DNA of 64,000 bases from assembly GCA_964035545.1 (NCBI GenBank), contig OZ037769.1, positions 10,083,429 through 10,147,428 of the forward strand. Reading direction: 5' to 3'. A program made the translations under genes and the position numbers. This stretch comes from Bugula neritina. Lineage: Eukaryota > Bryozoa > Gymnolaemata > Cheilostomatida > Bugulidae. Shown here piece after piece: positions 54,001 through 64,000 of the stretch (its first letter is position 1; every line of letters begins with the position of its first letter). The notes beneath the pieces were generated by a model. That model was not told the DNA's origin and did no database searches. It saw nothing but the letters and a program-made list of their open reading frames with translations.

Positions 54001-54902
54001 ACTTCAAGTAATATAGCTGGTAAACCAAGTATGATGAATTGGTGAAGGTGTATAGAATTCCTATTGGTGCAAGCACGATGCAATAGCTGAACAGTTAGAA
54101 TAAGGAAGCAACTGAACCATCTAGAGAGGATTATTATAAAAGAGTAGTAGTAGACAGCTGGACAGAGAGGGGAGAGGTAACAATACCTGGTGGAATGTTG
54201 GGTTGGTCAGCTGTTTGCACAATCATGTCAGCACTATTGTAGTTGGCTTGCTGAGGTTGTATTAGAGGAATATTATTCTGCTGTACTTGTTTCATCTGAC
54301 AGGACATATCAGGTGCCTGCATGTCTCCCAGGAGATAGTCTAACTCAGCAAGCTCTACCAACTCCTTACTCAGGTCCGTCTCTTCACTGAATGTACACAG
54401 TGACTGAGAGGATGCGGAAGGATCAGGAATTCGCTCCCCCGTCTCTTCATCAATAATGAATCTTTTTGTTTCCTGCAAATTAGCAGCAGAATAATGAATA
54501 AACCACACTCATGCCAAGCACCATTGTCATTTAACTTTTACATACAAATTATAGAAAATGTTCACCAAATTACAAAAAACATGTATTTCTAAAACGAACA
54601 CAGTGAAATAAAAACAGTGAAATCAGTAAATTTTTCTTGAGGACTTCCTGTTGTGAGGTCACTATTTTAAGAAGTAATTCTAGCAAATCCATGCAGATTC
54701 AGAAATCTCTAAACAAGCCCACAGCAACGCTTACTTGTTGGGCATGTCTCTTTTTGAGTTCTTGAAGCTTATTTTGTTCAGCCTCTTGTTTCTTAACATG
54801 CTGTTCTCTAAGGACTGGATCGTAGAAGTATCTGTCCACTCCCATATCCACATCTTGATCCCAGAGCATGTCCACAAAGCTATCCATCTTGTTATCTGTT
54901 GA
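46619..54902 (-). CDS. NFE2L: NRF2/CncC-type CNC-bZIP transcription factor, eight coding exons
   Basis: This is the oxidative-stress regulator held down by Keap1, acting with small Maf at antioxidant response elements. Minus-strand exons: 54902-54735, 54472-54187, 53857-53702, 51040-50874, 49391-49224, 48057-47866, 47062-46958, 46822-46619. They total 1446 nt (481 residues plus TGA) with all phases consistent and GT-AG borders. Order of domains: Neh2, acidic/Gln-rich middle, Neh6-type degron, CNC, basic region, zipper, Neh3-like tail. It is shorter than vertebrate NRF2 (about 600 aa). The first exon found begins in phase 0 at TCA; the ATG at 54887-54885 (MDSFVDMLW) could be the start, or an upstream exon may add a few residues as in vertebrates. 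Which of NFE2, NFE2L1, L2 or L3 it corresponds to cannot be decided; invertebrates usually have one such gene. Confidence 0.95.
47061..47840. repeat. 32-bp minisatellite made of copies of the NFE2L basic-exon acceptor
   Basis: About 24 units fill the 803-bp intron 47063-47865. On the coding strand a unit reads GGTATCAGCA-complement then GTGAATATTACAG|GTTGCTG. The true acceptor of exon 47062-46958 is the terminal unit, ATATTACAG|GTTGCTG. About ten internal units keep ACAGGTTGCTG exactly; others have ACAGTCTGCTG or ACAATCTGCTG. Confidence 0.93.
48815..49094. repeat. 22-bp minisatellite in NFE2L intron
   Basis: About 13 copies of TAGTTACTGTGTGGTAGTAT plus CA, with CACAGTCACTG and CATAGCTACTG variants. 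It lies in the intron between exons 49391-49224 and 48057-47866, 130 bp from the upstream exon. Confidence 0.92.
49224..53857 (-). CDS. NFE2L: NFE2L middle exons, including Neh6-type DSG degron
   Basis: Exons 53857-53702, 51040-50874 and 49391-49224. The second has FSAANSDSGVSLQDSFLD, aligning with the SDSGIS phosphodegron of the NRF2 Neh6 domain recognised by beta-TrCP after GSK3 phosphorylation. The third begins FDDSGCVFSSPP, a second DSG with downstream serines. The first is proline-rich and aromatic (DVDLWPTEITMLPGP) with no named domain. Introns between them hold a hAT-like MITE and a 39-bp minisatellite. Confidence 0.88.
49528..49651. repeat. GAATCTAGCAGAGTGAGT tandem repeat in NFE2L intron
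   Basis: Six or so copies of GAATCTAGCAGAGTGAGT with extra GAGT insertions, so the spacing varies. It lies in the intron between exons 51040-50874 and 49391-49224. Confidence 0.88.
50484..50780. mobile_element. hAT-like MITE (copy 1) in NFE2L intron
   Basis: A 297-bp element. The ends are CAGGGCTGTCCAACAGGCGG and its imperfect complement CAAAGGTTGGACACCCCTG. Flanks CTCTGCAG and TGCTGGAG match at 5 of 8 positions, consistent with an old 8-bp hAT target duplication. The interior is shared with the element at 58171-58460 (TCAAAGGCATAACA, ATTATTTTG, ACAGTATA). It lies 93 bp from the donor of exon 51040-50874. No transposase. Confidence 0.88.
51860..52370. repeat. 39-bp minisatellite in NFE2L intron
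   Basis: About 13 copies of CTACCACTGCTTCACTAGTA plus CACTGCTGTTTATTGGTGA. The unit is 13 codons long, so frames stay open on both strands (174 and 130 residues). These are repeat artefacts. It lies in the intron between exons 53857-53702 and 51040-50874. Confidence 0.95.
52371..53701. other. NFE2L intron sequence, no gene seen
   Basis: Unremarkable intron sequence between the 39-bp minisatellite and exon 53857-53702. Short open frames are present but without recognisable motifs or splice-consistent structure. Confidence 0.5.
54187..54902 (-). CDS. NFE2L: NFE2L Neh2 domain exons (Keap1-binding)
   Basis: Exon 54902-54735 encodes FVDMLWDQDVDMGVDRYF, matching the ILWRQDIDLG block of NRF2, then a Lys/Gln/Glu-rich helix with six lysines before the high-affinity motif, as in the ubiquitin-acceptor helix. 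Exon 54472-54187 starts ETKRFIIDEETGERIPDP, containing the exact DEETGE motif. The DMG-to-ETGE distance is 47 residues (50 in human NRF2). The low-affinity DLG motif reads DMG here. After Neh2 the exon is Gln/Asn-rich and acidic (ELVELAELDYLLGDMQ), a likely activation segment. Confidence 0.93.
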
Positions 54903-57900
54903 CTATGTAAATACAAAAACCAGGATACTGGGGGTTCACTTTGTAGTAGGCTAAGCTATGTGTTTTATAAATACGGAACTAAAAAACTATCATTTTATAA
55001 TACAAGAAAACCTGAAATGGGACATAAGGCAAATGTTCATGCTTAAAAACATGTAAAAATATTATAAAAAAGACTGTGTAAGTAAATAACAATGCTAATA
55101 CAATATAAACATAAAGCTTAAAAATCATTATGTTATTAAACGAACATCGAAAATTGAAGCTTGGAAAACCTAGATTGAAATAAGTACAAAATTGCAAAAA
55201 GACAAATTTTATCCCAGAACAGTGAGTCTCCAGCAAAAATAATTTCTATTCTTTGCATAAAGATTGTAACAATCCAAAGTAGCAGCAGAAGGTATTTCAA
55301 CTAATCTTTTTACTAAATCTTCAAATGTATTTAAAATAATTGAAATACCCCCAGAAAAAGTTTTTTTCAACTGTTTATCTGAACTAACATATTTTAAAAC
55401 TAAATTTAAACATATCAATAACATAACATAACATGGTTTTAAAAATTATTAAGTGAATTCTGAGTTGTGAATATTACAGTCAGAATTGTTTATATTAGTT
55501 GGAACTACAATGGTAATAGCAAGTAAACAGTGAAGCATAGCAAATGAATACTTCATAAAGTTAACTACTATTATTAATTAAATTAAACTAAATAGGAGAT
55601 TAAACCTAATCTATGCCTATATTATATTTTATTACTTATACTTGTAGTAATCAAAACAATAGTTATAAGTATAAACGTGCCTGTAACTATAACACTTGAG
55701 ATTACATTTATCGGACATATCAATCTAAGATTTTATTTACAATTTATAACTATAAGATAATTAATAAATCATGAACCACATTAAAATTTGAATTGTGTAC
55801 TTTTTAGCTATGAATGTCAATGTGATTTAAAGTAGTAGCTTTAGCTAGTGATAATCACACTATTAACATAACTATAAATAAGCTATTGGGTAGTTACTAC
55901 TAGGATGATGATTATTATTATTATCAGTAGAGATATAACTATAAGAATAACTTTACGCATTTAATATAACTATATAGGCACATGGCATATAACTTATAGT
56001 TATAACTATAAAGCTATAATAAGAACTAGTGCTATTTATTTATAATATTATGATTGCTACAAGTATAAAAACAGATAATTTTAAGACAATAGATATATTG
56101 ATACTTTTCTTTGAATTACTGTTAGGCTTGTTGTTGCAATGATTAAAACTTAATATTCTATCACTATTTGTATTACTAATATTATTACTTACTGATGTTA
56201 TGATGGCTATTAATACTAGATAGAGTAATACTTCCATATTAATTTCTATTTTGTGATGATGTACGATTATGATTATCAACATGAGTACAACTAAAAGTAT
56301 GATATCAAGTATCAGTATAACTATCAGTATGAATATGAGTATTAGTATCACTATGTTTCAAATTACTAATTAGAATAACAATGGGATTCATTTTGGTAGT
56401 GGTTATACTTATAATAACCAATATCATGCTTAACTATAAGTTCATGTCACGAACTTCAATTTGACTATTTTTTAATTTAGAGATCTGTGCTCCTGATACT
56501 AAGACTTAAACCTAAATTTAAAATTGAAGTACTTGGGTTAGATATCTTCATATTCACTGCTTATTGATATCAATATTTATATTGGATTCAAAATCAAAAT
56601 GAATACCAATGACGATAGTAATACTCATACTGATACTGATAGTCACTTGTAGTAAATTTATAAATTACTGATGTTTATATTAATATTTATTTATAGTAAA
56701 ATTAAAAATAAATAATATTGATTATGAATATCATATTAATATTCCTTATCACTATCAGTTAATTTGAATTCAATACAACATCAATATTAATATATTGCAT
56801 GAATACGAAGATGAAAAATGAAGATCAACGCGTTATAGTCATACTAATAAAGTTATACTAATACTTATGGACAGTCATGGTCATACGAATATTCATAGTC
56901 ATACCCATAGCCATATTCTCAGTATCAAATTCAATATCATACTAATACTTCATAGTGATGGTATTCAGACTCGTGGTGATGGTGATAGTCATTGTGAATA
57001 TCAAAGGCAAGTATATAAATAGTAAATACACATAATATCAATATGACTATCATTATCAATATGAATGAAAATGACTAGAAGTAGAAGTATAACTTATTAC
57101 ATTTAGATTTACTATAACTAATAGTAATAGTAATAGTAATACTATAACATTAACTATAAGTATAACTATAACATTAACACTATTAGTATTAGTCTATTAC
57201 TATTAGACTTAGTATTAGTATAAGTATTACTATTTCTATTACAGTATTAGTATTACTAAAAGTAAAAGTTTTAGTATAACTATAACTATTAGTATTAATA
57301 AACTATTGTCTATAACTTAAACTAAAACTATAAGTATAACTATAACTATAAGTATAACTTACTCTTACTCATACTCATAGTCAATGTCATAGTCACACTG
57401 ATAATCATAATCTTATTCAAACTTATAGTTATACTCATTAAGTTATAGTTATTCATATTGATAATTGTTAATTTTACATTTACTAGTACTAGTAGTACAA
57501 CTAAAACATGAAGTTGAACAGTAGTGAGTAGACGACAGTAGACGTATCCCGTACTCGTAGTTCAACTTCAAGTTCAAGTTAAAGTTGTACCTACGCCTAC
57601 GGTTATTACTAACCCTAACAGTAACTAGTACTACGTCTACTAGCTAGTAATTGTTGTTATTACGACTATTAGTATTAGTAGTAGCTAGTGTTACTGTTTT
57701 GGAGTAACTGTAGCCTTTAAGCATATGCCATTAGTTTTACAGTATGGCGTCTCTTACCCCGTTCACTATTCCGCTTTCTACTCACTACGTCTACTGGCAC
57801 TAGTGATATTTTTCCTCTACTATACTGATATTCCAGGCACAAACATTCTTTTGTAAATTCGCTCTCTGGGAGCGCTTCGAGATAGAACACGGTTTTAATG

Positions 57901-58170
57901 GTTATTTTCTAAATGGTTCAAACAATGCCGTCAAACGCGGCAATGTCCACGTGCTACAACATAATAATTATAAGTTTTTTACATTATAATATCTCAGAAA
58001 GGCTATTATATGAAAGCAAACTGTTGACTGATCAGCCAATTATAAATAACTTTGATGTTTTCGAAATCAAGCAGTTGCTTTAGTACCATTTTATATTAAC
58101 ATAAACTGAAAATTGCATGTACTTGTATACTAACTAGTTAACACTGACATTTTTTGTCTACAGTTTACAC
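54903..58170. other. Region upstream of NFE2L
   Basis: Any 5' exon and the promoter of NFE2L should lie here or further right, but none could be placed. AT-rich, with a degenerate hexamer tract from about 55560 to 57660. A GC-richer patch at about 57730-57960, with CACGTG at 57949-57954 and GCGGCA, is the least repetitive stretch and the best guess for a promoter or first exon. Confidence 0.4.
55560..57660. repeat. Degenerate hexamer simple-sequence tract
   Basis: Patchy TATAACTATAAG, TAGTATTACTATTA, ATACTCATAGTCA and TCATAGTCATACTGATA units over about 2 kb, interrupted by unique AT-rich DNA. Same family as the tracts at 42660-43840 and 60175-60660. Confidence 0.65.
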
Positions 58171-58460
58171 CAGGGATGTCCAACAGGCGGCCCTCAAAGG
58201 CATAACAAATAGAATTATTTTGTACAGTATACATGAGTTAGAGTGAAAAACCACACTTTAAATGTCTTATTTATATACATGCTACAAAACATACAGTCTG
58301 CAGAAATTATTGAGACTTCATTCATAGGAATTTGAAATAAAGTAATTTGAAAAATACGGATGCTGTAGCCCCCAGCATAAACTAAAGTTTACAATGCGGT
58401 CCTAGCCACCTGAATATTCTCTTTCCGCGGCCTTTGCTTTGAAAAGGTTGGACACCCCTG
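58171..58460. mobile_element. hAT-like MITE (copy 2)
   Basis: A 290-bp element with ends CAGGGATGTCCAACAGGCGG and AAAAGGTTGGACACCCCTG. The flanks GTTTACAC and GTCAACAC match at 6 of 8 positions, supporting an 8-bp target duplication. Same family as copy 1 at 50484-50780. No coding capacity. Confidence 0.9.
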
Positions 58461-58518
58461 GTCAACACTGTCTTCTTCAAAGATGTGTTGCATTCTATGT
58501 CTCTTTTATACTATAGAC

Positions 58519-58760
58519 CAGGGGTGGGCAACTTCTTGTGCATGAGGGCCAAGTTCAGAAGTCAGCCAAAACGAAATGTCACATAATAATAGTAGTAGAC
58601 ATAACAGTAATACACATATTAAAATATGTTATATAATAAAGTAATTTGTCACCAAACCTATTCTATGCTAATCAGAGTGCACATACAAAACATGCTTTAC
58701 CCATCTTGGTCATTAAAAGGACCACTGAAAAATGGGCAGAGGGCAGCTGGTAAAAATGTG
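58519..58760. mobile_element. Partial hAT-like element end
   Basis: CAGGGGTGGGCAACTTCTTG at 58519-58538 is a typical hAT terminus followed by GAGGGCC. The complementary right end is not found nearby, so the element is probably truncated. The right limit given is approximate. Confidence 0.45.
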
Positions 58761-60174
58761 CAACCATCTTTAATGACAATTTATGAGAAGTTAAATCAAT
58801 TAATTTTCTTCAGTTAGTTTATTCCAGTCGAAAATTTGGTAAATTATGCTAGATTAATATTTTGCACTTTTTGATTGAGGAGCAAATTTTTCAGAATTGT
58901 GCATTCATGAATTTTAAATATATATAGTCAAATATAACAAACTTTTGAATTAATACTACAGGCAAACTAGCTTTGCATACACAACATTATTTTTCTCTGG
59001 AAAAATCTAAATGCAAAACTAACACTCCCCTCCCCTTGCCATGGGGTATGTATGACAATAGTATGTATGTACATATACTATTGTTTAATAATGCAAACAA
59101 TTAGGTAAAGAGTGTATAATATTGGGCTTTTTTTGTAAATTTTAGGAAATTTTACAATGCATGAAAAATGGTTGAAGAAACCTTGTTGAAGAGTAAGTTA
59201 TATAAATGATTAAATAATACAACAAGAATTATTATTTTTTCACCAATTAATATTATGTTTCATTAAGCTTCTGAATTACAAAAATCCATTTTGAAACTTG
59301 TATAGCATATTAGTACATTCTAGTTATAATTTGGTCATGCATATAGGTACTCTGCATAACTACATGCAGTCATAAATAATGCACAATATGGTTTGTTAGT
59401 TCTTGTAATTATACATAAAGTAAATGCCTGGTATATCCTATAAATACACCCACTTTTAGTACCTAATATATAAGATTAATCTGGGGAGATAAAAACTACC
59501 CTATATTATAATTATAATAGGCTGGTAAAGTGCTGCTGCTTAAAAGTAGCTCTCATCAAGCAGAAAACCCTGAGAAGTCGATTTAAATAACGCAGCAAGT
59601 CAATTCTTTTAGTAGGAAGATTACAATTCTAAATAACAGTACTTTTTATAGGCAGTGTCTGGTGTAAAAATAATAATATTATATATAGTAGATTATAGAG
59701 CGGATTTATAGATCGCGATTTATAATCGATGCGTTGAGTCGCACTGATGATGCGGATCAATGACTTTAATAGCGGGTACTTTTTTCATATTATTTTTGTC
59801 AAAATCGTGCCTGAGCGTGACTTTAAGGATATAGTTTGAAGCAACGCAGAGTTTATAGTCACTGAGTGCAGTCGTTAGGTATCGAAGTTGGAACTAGAGG
59901 TCTAAAGATTTATACAAAAATTTGCACTTCATGCTGCATTTAGCGGTTATCAACCCAAGAAATGCAGCTTGTGTAGGCAATTTTGATCTTCCATTGGTGT
60001 TTCAAGTCCTTTTGTATCGCATATTAATATTTTATAACACCTCTAACTTTCTATGTCTAAGCGTTTAGGTGTTTTATAAAAATTATCAAATTGAATACAC
60101 TGGCCGTTTCGGTTTATCATTATGATTTGAGATATCTTACCAAATCTACTTCGTCTTTTAGCCCTTGGCTAAGC
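58761..60174. other. Intergenic DNA, no gene seen
   Basis: AT-rich unique sequence without a supportable exon, RNA gene or repeat array. Confidence 0.5.
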
Positions 60175-60660
60175 TAATACTAATAGTAATACTAATACTA
60201 ATAGTAATAGTAATACTAATAGTAATACTAATAGTAATAGTAATACTGAGTAATAATTATAGTAAATAGTAATACTAATAGTAATTTAAATTACACTTAG
60301 TGACTTACTCTAACTCTTACTCTTAATCTTACAGTTACTCTTACTTTTAGTTTTAGTCACTTACTCTCAGTCTTACTCTTAGACTTAGAGTTAGTGACTT
60401 ACTTACTCGATACTTACTCGACGTCCATAGTACATTCTGGATCACAAATTGTGCAAAAAAAAGAATGCCTCTACATTTACAGTAACACTAACTGTTAGAC
60501 TTAGTCACTAACTTAGTGTTAGTCTGTTACTGTTAGTGTTGGTGTTACACTTACTGTTAGTGTTGGTGTTAATGTTACTGTGCTGGTGTTAGTCTTACTT
60601 TTAGTTTTACACTTACACTTTGACTTTACAGTTACTCTTACTCTTAGTTTTAGTGACTCA
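60175..60660. repeat. Degenerate hexamer tract, two types
   Basis: 60175-60285 is TAATAGTAATACTAATAG-like. About 60295-60660 shifts to TTACTCTTACTCTTAG and GTGTTAGTGTTACTG-like hexamers. It has the same 6-bp style as other tracts in the window. Confidence 0.75.
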
Positions 60661-61059
60661 CACTTACAGTTGGCCATAATATTCTAATTCATTTTCATAT
60701 TGATAAACTTGCAAATAATCATGAAATGATAATCATAATGATAGTGATAATGATAAAAAACTGTCAGTGTCATTAAAATTAAAATTGACCGTTCTACTTA
60801 ATTTTATAGTTTATTATTCATGTTTATACTAAAAGTAAATGAATAATTTAATAAACAATCATGAGTTAATCTCCTAGTTATTCACGTCTCTGTCATGTAA
60901 TTGTTTAACTTGAAGTCATTATATCAGGTGATAATATAATTATTTCTATGACTGACCTTGTAACTCACTTGGGTGGACATAGAACACTCAAAATCAACTT
61001 GTCATTGTGGTACAGTGTTTGTTCAGTGTAGCAGTGACAGTTGCCTATTGTTGAGTGTT

Positions 61060-62240
61060 ATGTGACCCCAGCTTAAGGTCCCTGCTCGGAACGAAGCTGT
61101 TGTAATATATCCGACTCGATGCATATATTGAAGTTGGTTCTCCTCTGTTTGCAGTTCGTGTTATCAAAGTCGTTTGGCTTCTACTGTTAACCAGGTCACC
61201 ATATGCTGAGGCAAGGGTCGGTGCCTGGTTTCATCTGAGGGTATTCTCATCAGTAATGACAGCCAGTGTGACTTTAGTCTTTCATTTAGTGGTTTAAGCT
61301 CTAGTTGCATTCGACCTTCAGTTATTCCACGCTTACCCTTGATGTTTTTGATAAAGTGAATTACTTAAGACCGTACATGTTCAATAGCATCACAAGTGTT
61401 ATTTCAGCTGGGTCCCAAAGGGTATCACCGTATTCAAGGAGTGGTTGGCAGAAACTAGTATACACAAGCAACTTGCCTTTCTTGGTCGCATCAGGCAGAG
61501 TGTATTTTATACAGCCAATAATTTCAGTTGCGCTCTTGATTTTAGATGTTATATGTTTCTCAAACTTCAAGTTTGATTGCATTTTTACACTCAACACATT
61601 CAAGAGGAGTGTTATTGAGGGAGTATCTTGAATTTGCAGACGGCCCTTTGCTAAATGTAATAACTTCACACCTATCACGATCAGTTTTAAATAGCATGTT
61701 CCACTTCGTAGACCAATCATGCAATGTGTCAATATTTTTCTGAAAGTTGTATTTATCTTCGTCGTTGTTAACCTCTGAGTACAGTAGGACGTCATCAACA
61801 TACAGACTAACACCACATGTTACAGCTTCTGGCAGATCATTTATGTATAGGAGAAACAATATGAGCTTCAGTACTAAGCCTTAGGGCACCCCTGAGGTAA
61901 CCACCAAGTCTGATGATAGCGTTCCTCGCACTACAACCTTCTGGGCTCTCTGAGCAAGAAAACTATGAATCTAATTCACAATGTGTAGATTTATGCTGCC
62001 AATACTCCGAGTCATTTGCGTCAGTCGATTATGAGGCACTTTGTCAAATGCCTTCCGAAAGCCCAAAACAGCACCATGCACTGTTGAGCCACTTTTTTAA
62101 ATTTAGCCAAGTCATGGTATGTAGGACATAATTGGGTTTCGCACCTGAGGCCCTTTCTGAACCCGTGTTGCAGGTTATACAGTTCATTGTCCAGTGTTTC
62201 AATGAGGTAGTGTAGTACAATATTTTTCAGCATTTTGCAA
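61060..62240 (-). mobile_element. Decayed jockey/CR1-like non-LTR retrotransposon, reverse transcriptase part
   Basis: Minus-strand fragments: 62233-62021 (LYNLQHGFRKGLRCETQL), then 61859-61560 with LPEAVTCGVSLYVDDVLLYS (YVDD catalytic motif) and WSTKWNMLFKTDRDRCEVIT, then a frame change to SNLKFEKHITSKIKSATEII and CQPLLEYGDTLWDPAE, the usual sequence after the RT in this group. Stops and frameshifts separate the pieces, and the 3' part up to about 61060 is weak. It is unrelated to the R2/NeSL-type element at 4932-8010. Confidence 0.85.
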
Positions 62241-63524
62241 TAATAACTATTAATTATATTAATTAAATAATTTGATAGTCTGTGAGGGTTGGTATGCTTA
62301 TGACTTTACATAGATCTATTGTTCTTCATTTATCCATGACCAGTATTGTACCATTATTAACCCTGCGGCTACAAGACTAGCCATGTACTCTCCATTAATT
62401 GTTCAATCGTCTGCACCATAAGAAAGGTTTGGCTTTAGCCATAAAATATCTGTCATGTTTATGATGTTTGTTGGGACAGTTTCATCTTCAATGGGCATTG
62501 GGAAAATAGTTTGGTTGGTTATGGCAAATTGGCTGTTGAAATATTGGTTTTTCTGCCTGGCGGTGTTGCCTAGTACTAAAGGCTATGATTTTTCATAATA
62601 AAATATTAGATGCAAATTGAGTCTCATATTGTTGAATCTGATTATCTTCTACACTACTGACAATTTGATAAGCAAAGAAGCCAGGCTGTGGTAAAGATCA
62701 TCCTGAGAGCAAGAAATTGAATCTGACTTTGAATGATGATTCCTTTCGAATATGGGGGTTTATCTGAATGATTGATGTCTGCTTCTTGTAGTCTAATTGT
62801 AATACAAAATATGGATAGACTTTTATTGCAATATAAAAGAAATTTAGACTGTAACTACAGTTCTGTGTGCCATTGAAACTCCATAAAGGGATTTTCTGTG
62901 GAATATTTAAAATTTGGAGGTGGCTATAAAGTTTTCGAAAAACTTTGATTTTTTTACTGTATTGTTATTTTACTTTTAAAAAGTATGTGTGAAACAAAAT
63001 TATATTTTAAATACTCAATGGCATAGACCACAGTTGAAGTGAAAGAATGAATGGCTACATTGTAATAATTTCAATAATTGTTCTAAGTTGCTTGTTGCAA
63101 GCGTTATTTGCTCAAACCTTTCTAATTATAGCTGGTTTGCAACAGTGGTGTAATATGGTTTTGACTTGCAAGACACTAGCATAATTGTTCGGACAATGTG
63201 CTGAATTTAAAGAAGGCATTGGCTATAACTCCATATTTGATTTATTGAAAGTCAAAAGAGTCATAAAATACTTCATATTTTAATTAAGAAGTTATGCAAG
63301 TTGATAATATTTAGTATTAAATTGCCTTCACCATAATATAGTCCTCTAAGTACTGTAGAAATATATAGATTATTGTTAGTTATTTTACTCAGGCCTAAAG
63401 TTTACTATTTTGCAGCACAGTTTATTCTCTTTTGCCTCAATTTGGTTCAACTAATTTGTTGCTTCAATTGTAGATTGGGAATTATCTGACCAGGTCAATT
63501 GGTTTTATAAGAATTAGATTCGCC
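62241..63524. other. Region upstream of the FAM210-like exon
   Basis: No coding exon is seen. It should contain the promoter or a non-coding first exon of the plus-strand gene that starts at 63525. Splice-acceptor-like TTGTAG at about 63469-63474 could join an upstream UTR exon. Confidence 0.4.
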
Positions 63525-63922
63525 ATGGCTTGGCTTGGCTGCAAAAAGTTATTGAATAAATTGTTGCTTCCAGCTACTACTGCTAAAAGGCCTCTTGGGA
63601 TAGGTACTAGGGCTATTACAGGAGTAAACTTCACGAGATCATCAGTCCAAATAAAACAATACACCAGTTTCCCCAAAGATTGTATTTCTCATTTCTGTTA
63701 TAAAAATCATCCTCTAACATCAACCCCACATGCATCATTGACTTTGCGGTATTGCTCATCAAGTAAGCACAACAATGTAGGGGACACAAATGTGGATGAA
63801 ACGAAGTTGACTGTCATGCAGAGGTTTACGCAAGTGTACAAAGAATATGGAAAAACCTTGATTTTAGTTCATGTAGCCAGTTCCATTGTGTGGTATGGAG
63901 GATTTTATGTTCTTGCAAAAAG
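63525..63922 (+). CDS. FAM210-like (DUF1279) mitochondrial protein, first coding exon, gene cut by window end
   Basis: ATG 63525 opens a frame to a donor at AAAAG|GTAAAT (exon end 63922, phase 2), 132 codons. The N-terminal 90 residues are rich in Lys/Arg/Ser/Thr and poor in acidic residues (for example LLNKLLLPATTAKRPLGI), as for a mitochondrial presequence. The last part, KLTVMQRFTQVYKEYGKTLI followed by LVHVASSIVWYGGFYVLAKR, matches the start of the DUF1279 domain of FAM210A/FAM210B, with its transmembrane segment. In vertebrates FAM210A is an inner-membrane protein affecting mitochondrial translation. The A or B identity cannot be decided from this exon. The rest lies beyond 64000. Confidence 0.85.
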
Positions 63923-64000
63923 GTAAATTGATGTACGTGGATTATGTTATCCTTTTACCTGTATTAATCTTTGAAAGTTCTCAAGTTACATTTGTATAAT

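Overview
The window is nuclear DNA of an animal, most likely a bilaterian invertebrate. It is AT-rich, its genes are split by GT-AG introns, and it is crowded with microsatellites, minisatellites, MITEs, tRNA-derived SINE heads and decayed non-LTR retrotransposons. A CNC-bZIP factor with a Keap1-binding domain and a RIF1 with C-terminal PP1-docking motifs both point to Metazoa. A lophotrochozoan is possible, but the sequence does not settle it. There is no prokaryotic or organellar gene organisation.

Five protein genes can be supported. (1) Gamma-glutamyl hydrolase (GGH), minus strand, 3 coding exons, 1623-4037, complete at about 313 aa. (2) Mitochondrial cysteine desulfurase NFS1, plus strand, 10 coding exons, 14661-23782, complete at about 463 aa with every exon phase consistent. 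(3) RIF1, minus strand, at least 25 coding exons, 25454-42280, about 1,890 codons recovered. Its extreme N-terminus and one internal junction are unresolved. (4) An NRF2/CncC-type factor (NFE2L), minus strand, 8 coding exons, 46619-54902, about 481 residues. It keeps Neh2 (ETGE plus a DMG variant of DLG), a Neh6-type DSGVS degron, the CNC/bZIP region and a Neh3-like tail. (5) The first coding exon of a FAM210-like (DUF1279) mitochondrial protein, plus strand, 63525-63922, cut by the window end. NFS1 and RIF1 converge at their 3' ends. RIF1 and NFE2L are tandem on the minus strand.

Between the genes are: a decayed non-LTR retrotransposon of the R2/NeSL type with a C-terminal restriction-like endonuclease region (4932-8010), next to a truncated second copy; a decayed jockey/CR1-like reverse transcriptase (about 61060-62240, minus); several small TIR elements, including a 414-bp foldback element just upstream of NFS1 and two related hAT-like MITEs; and long tracts of degenerate hexamer repeats.

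The most unusual property is the relation of minisatellites to exon edges in RIF1 and NFE2L. Several introns consist almost wholly of a tandem array that starts within about 15 bp of a splice site. In three places the repeat unit carries a splice-site-like sequence (decoy acceptors before the NFE2L basic-region exon; decoy donors after two RIF1 exons). In one place the array has grown out of the NFE2L stop codon. No known multi-gene system, CRISPR array or operon is present; the genes are unrelated housekeeping and regulatory genes.
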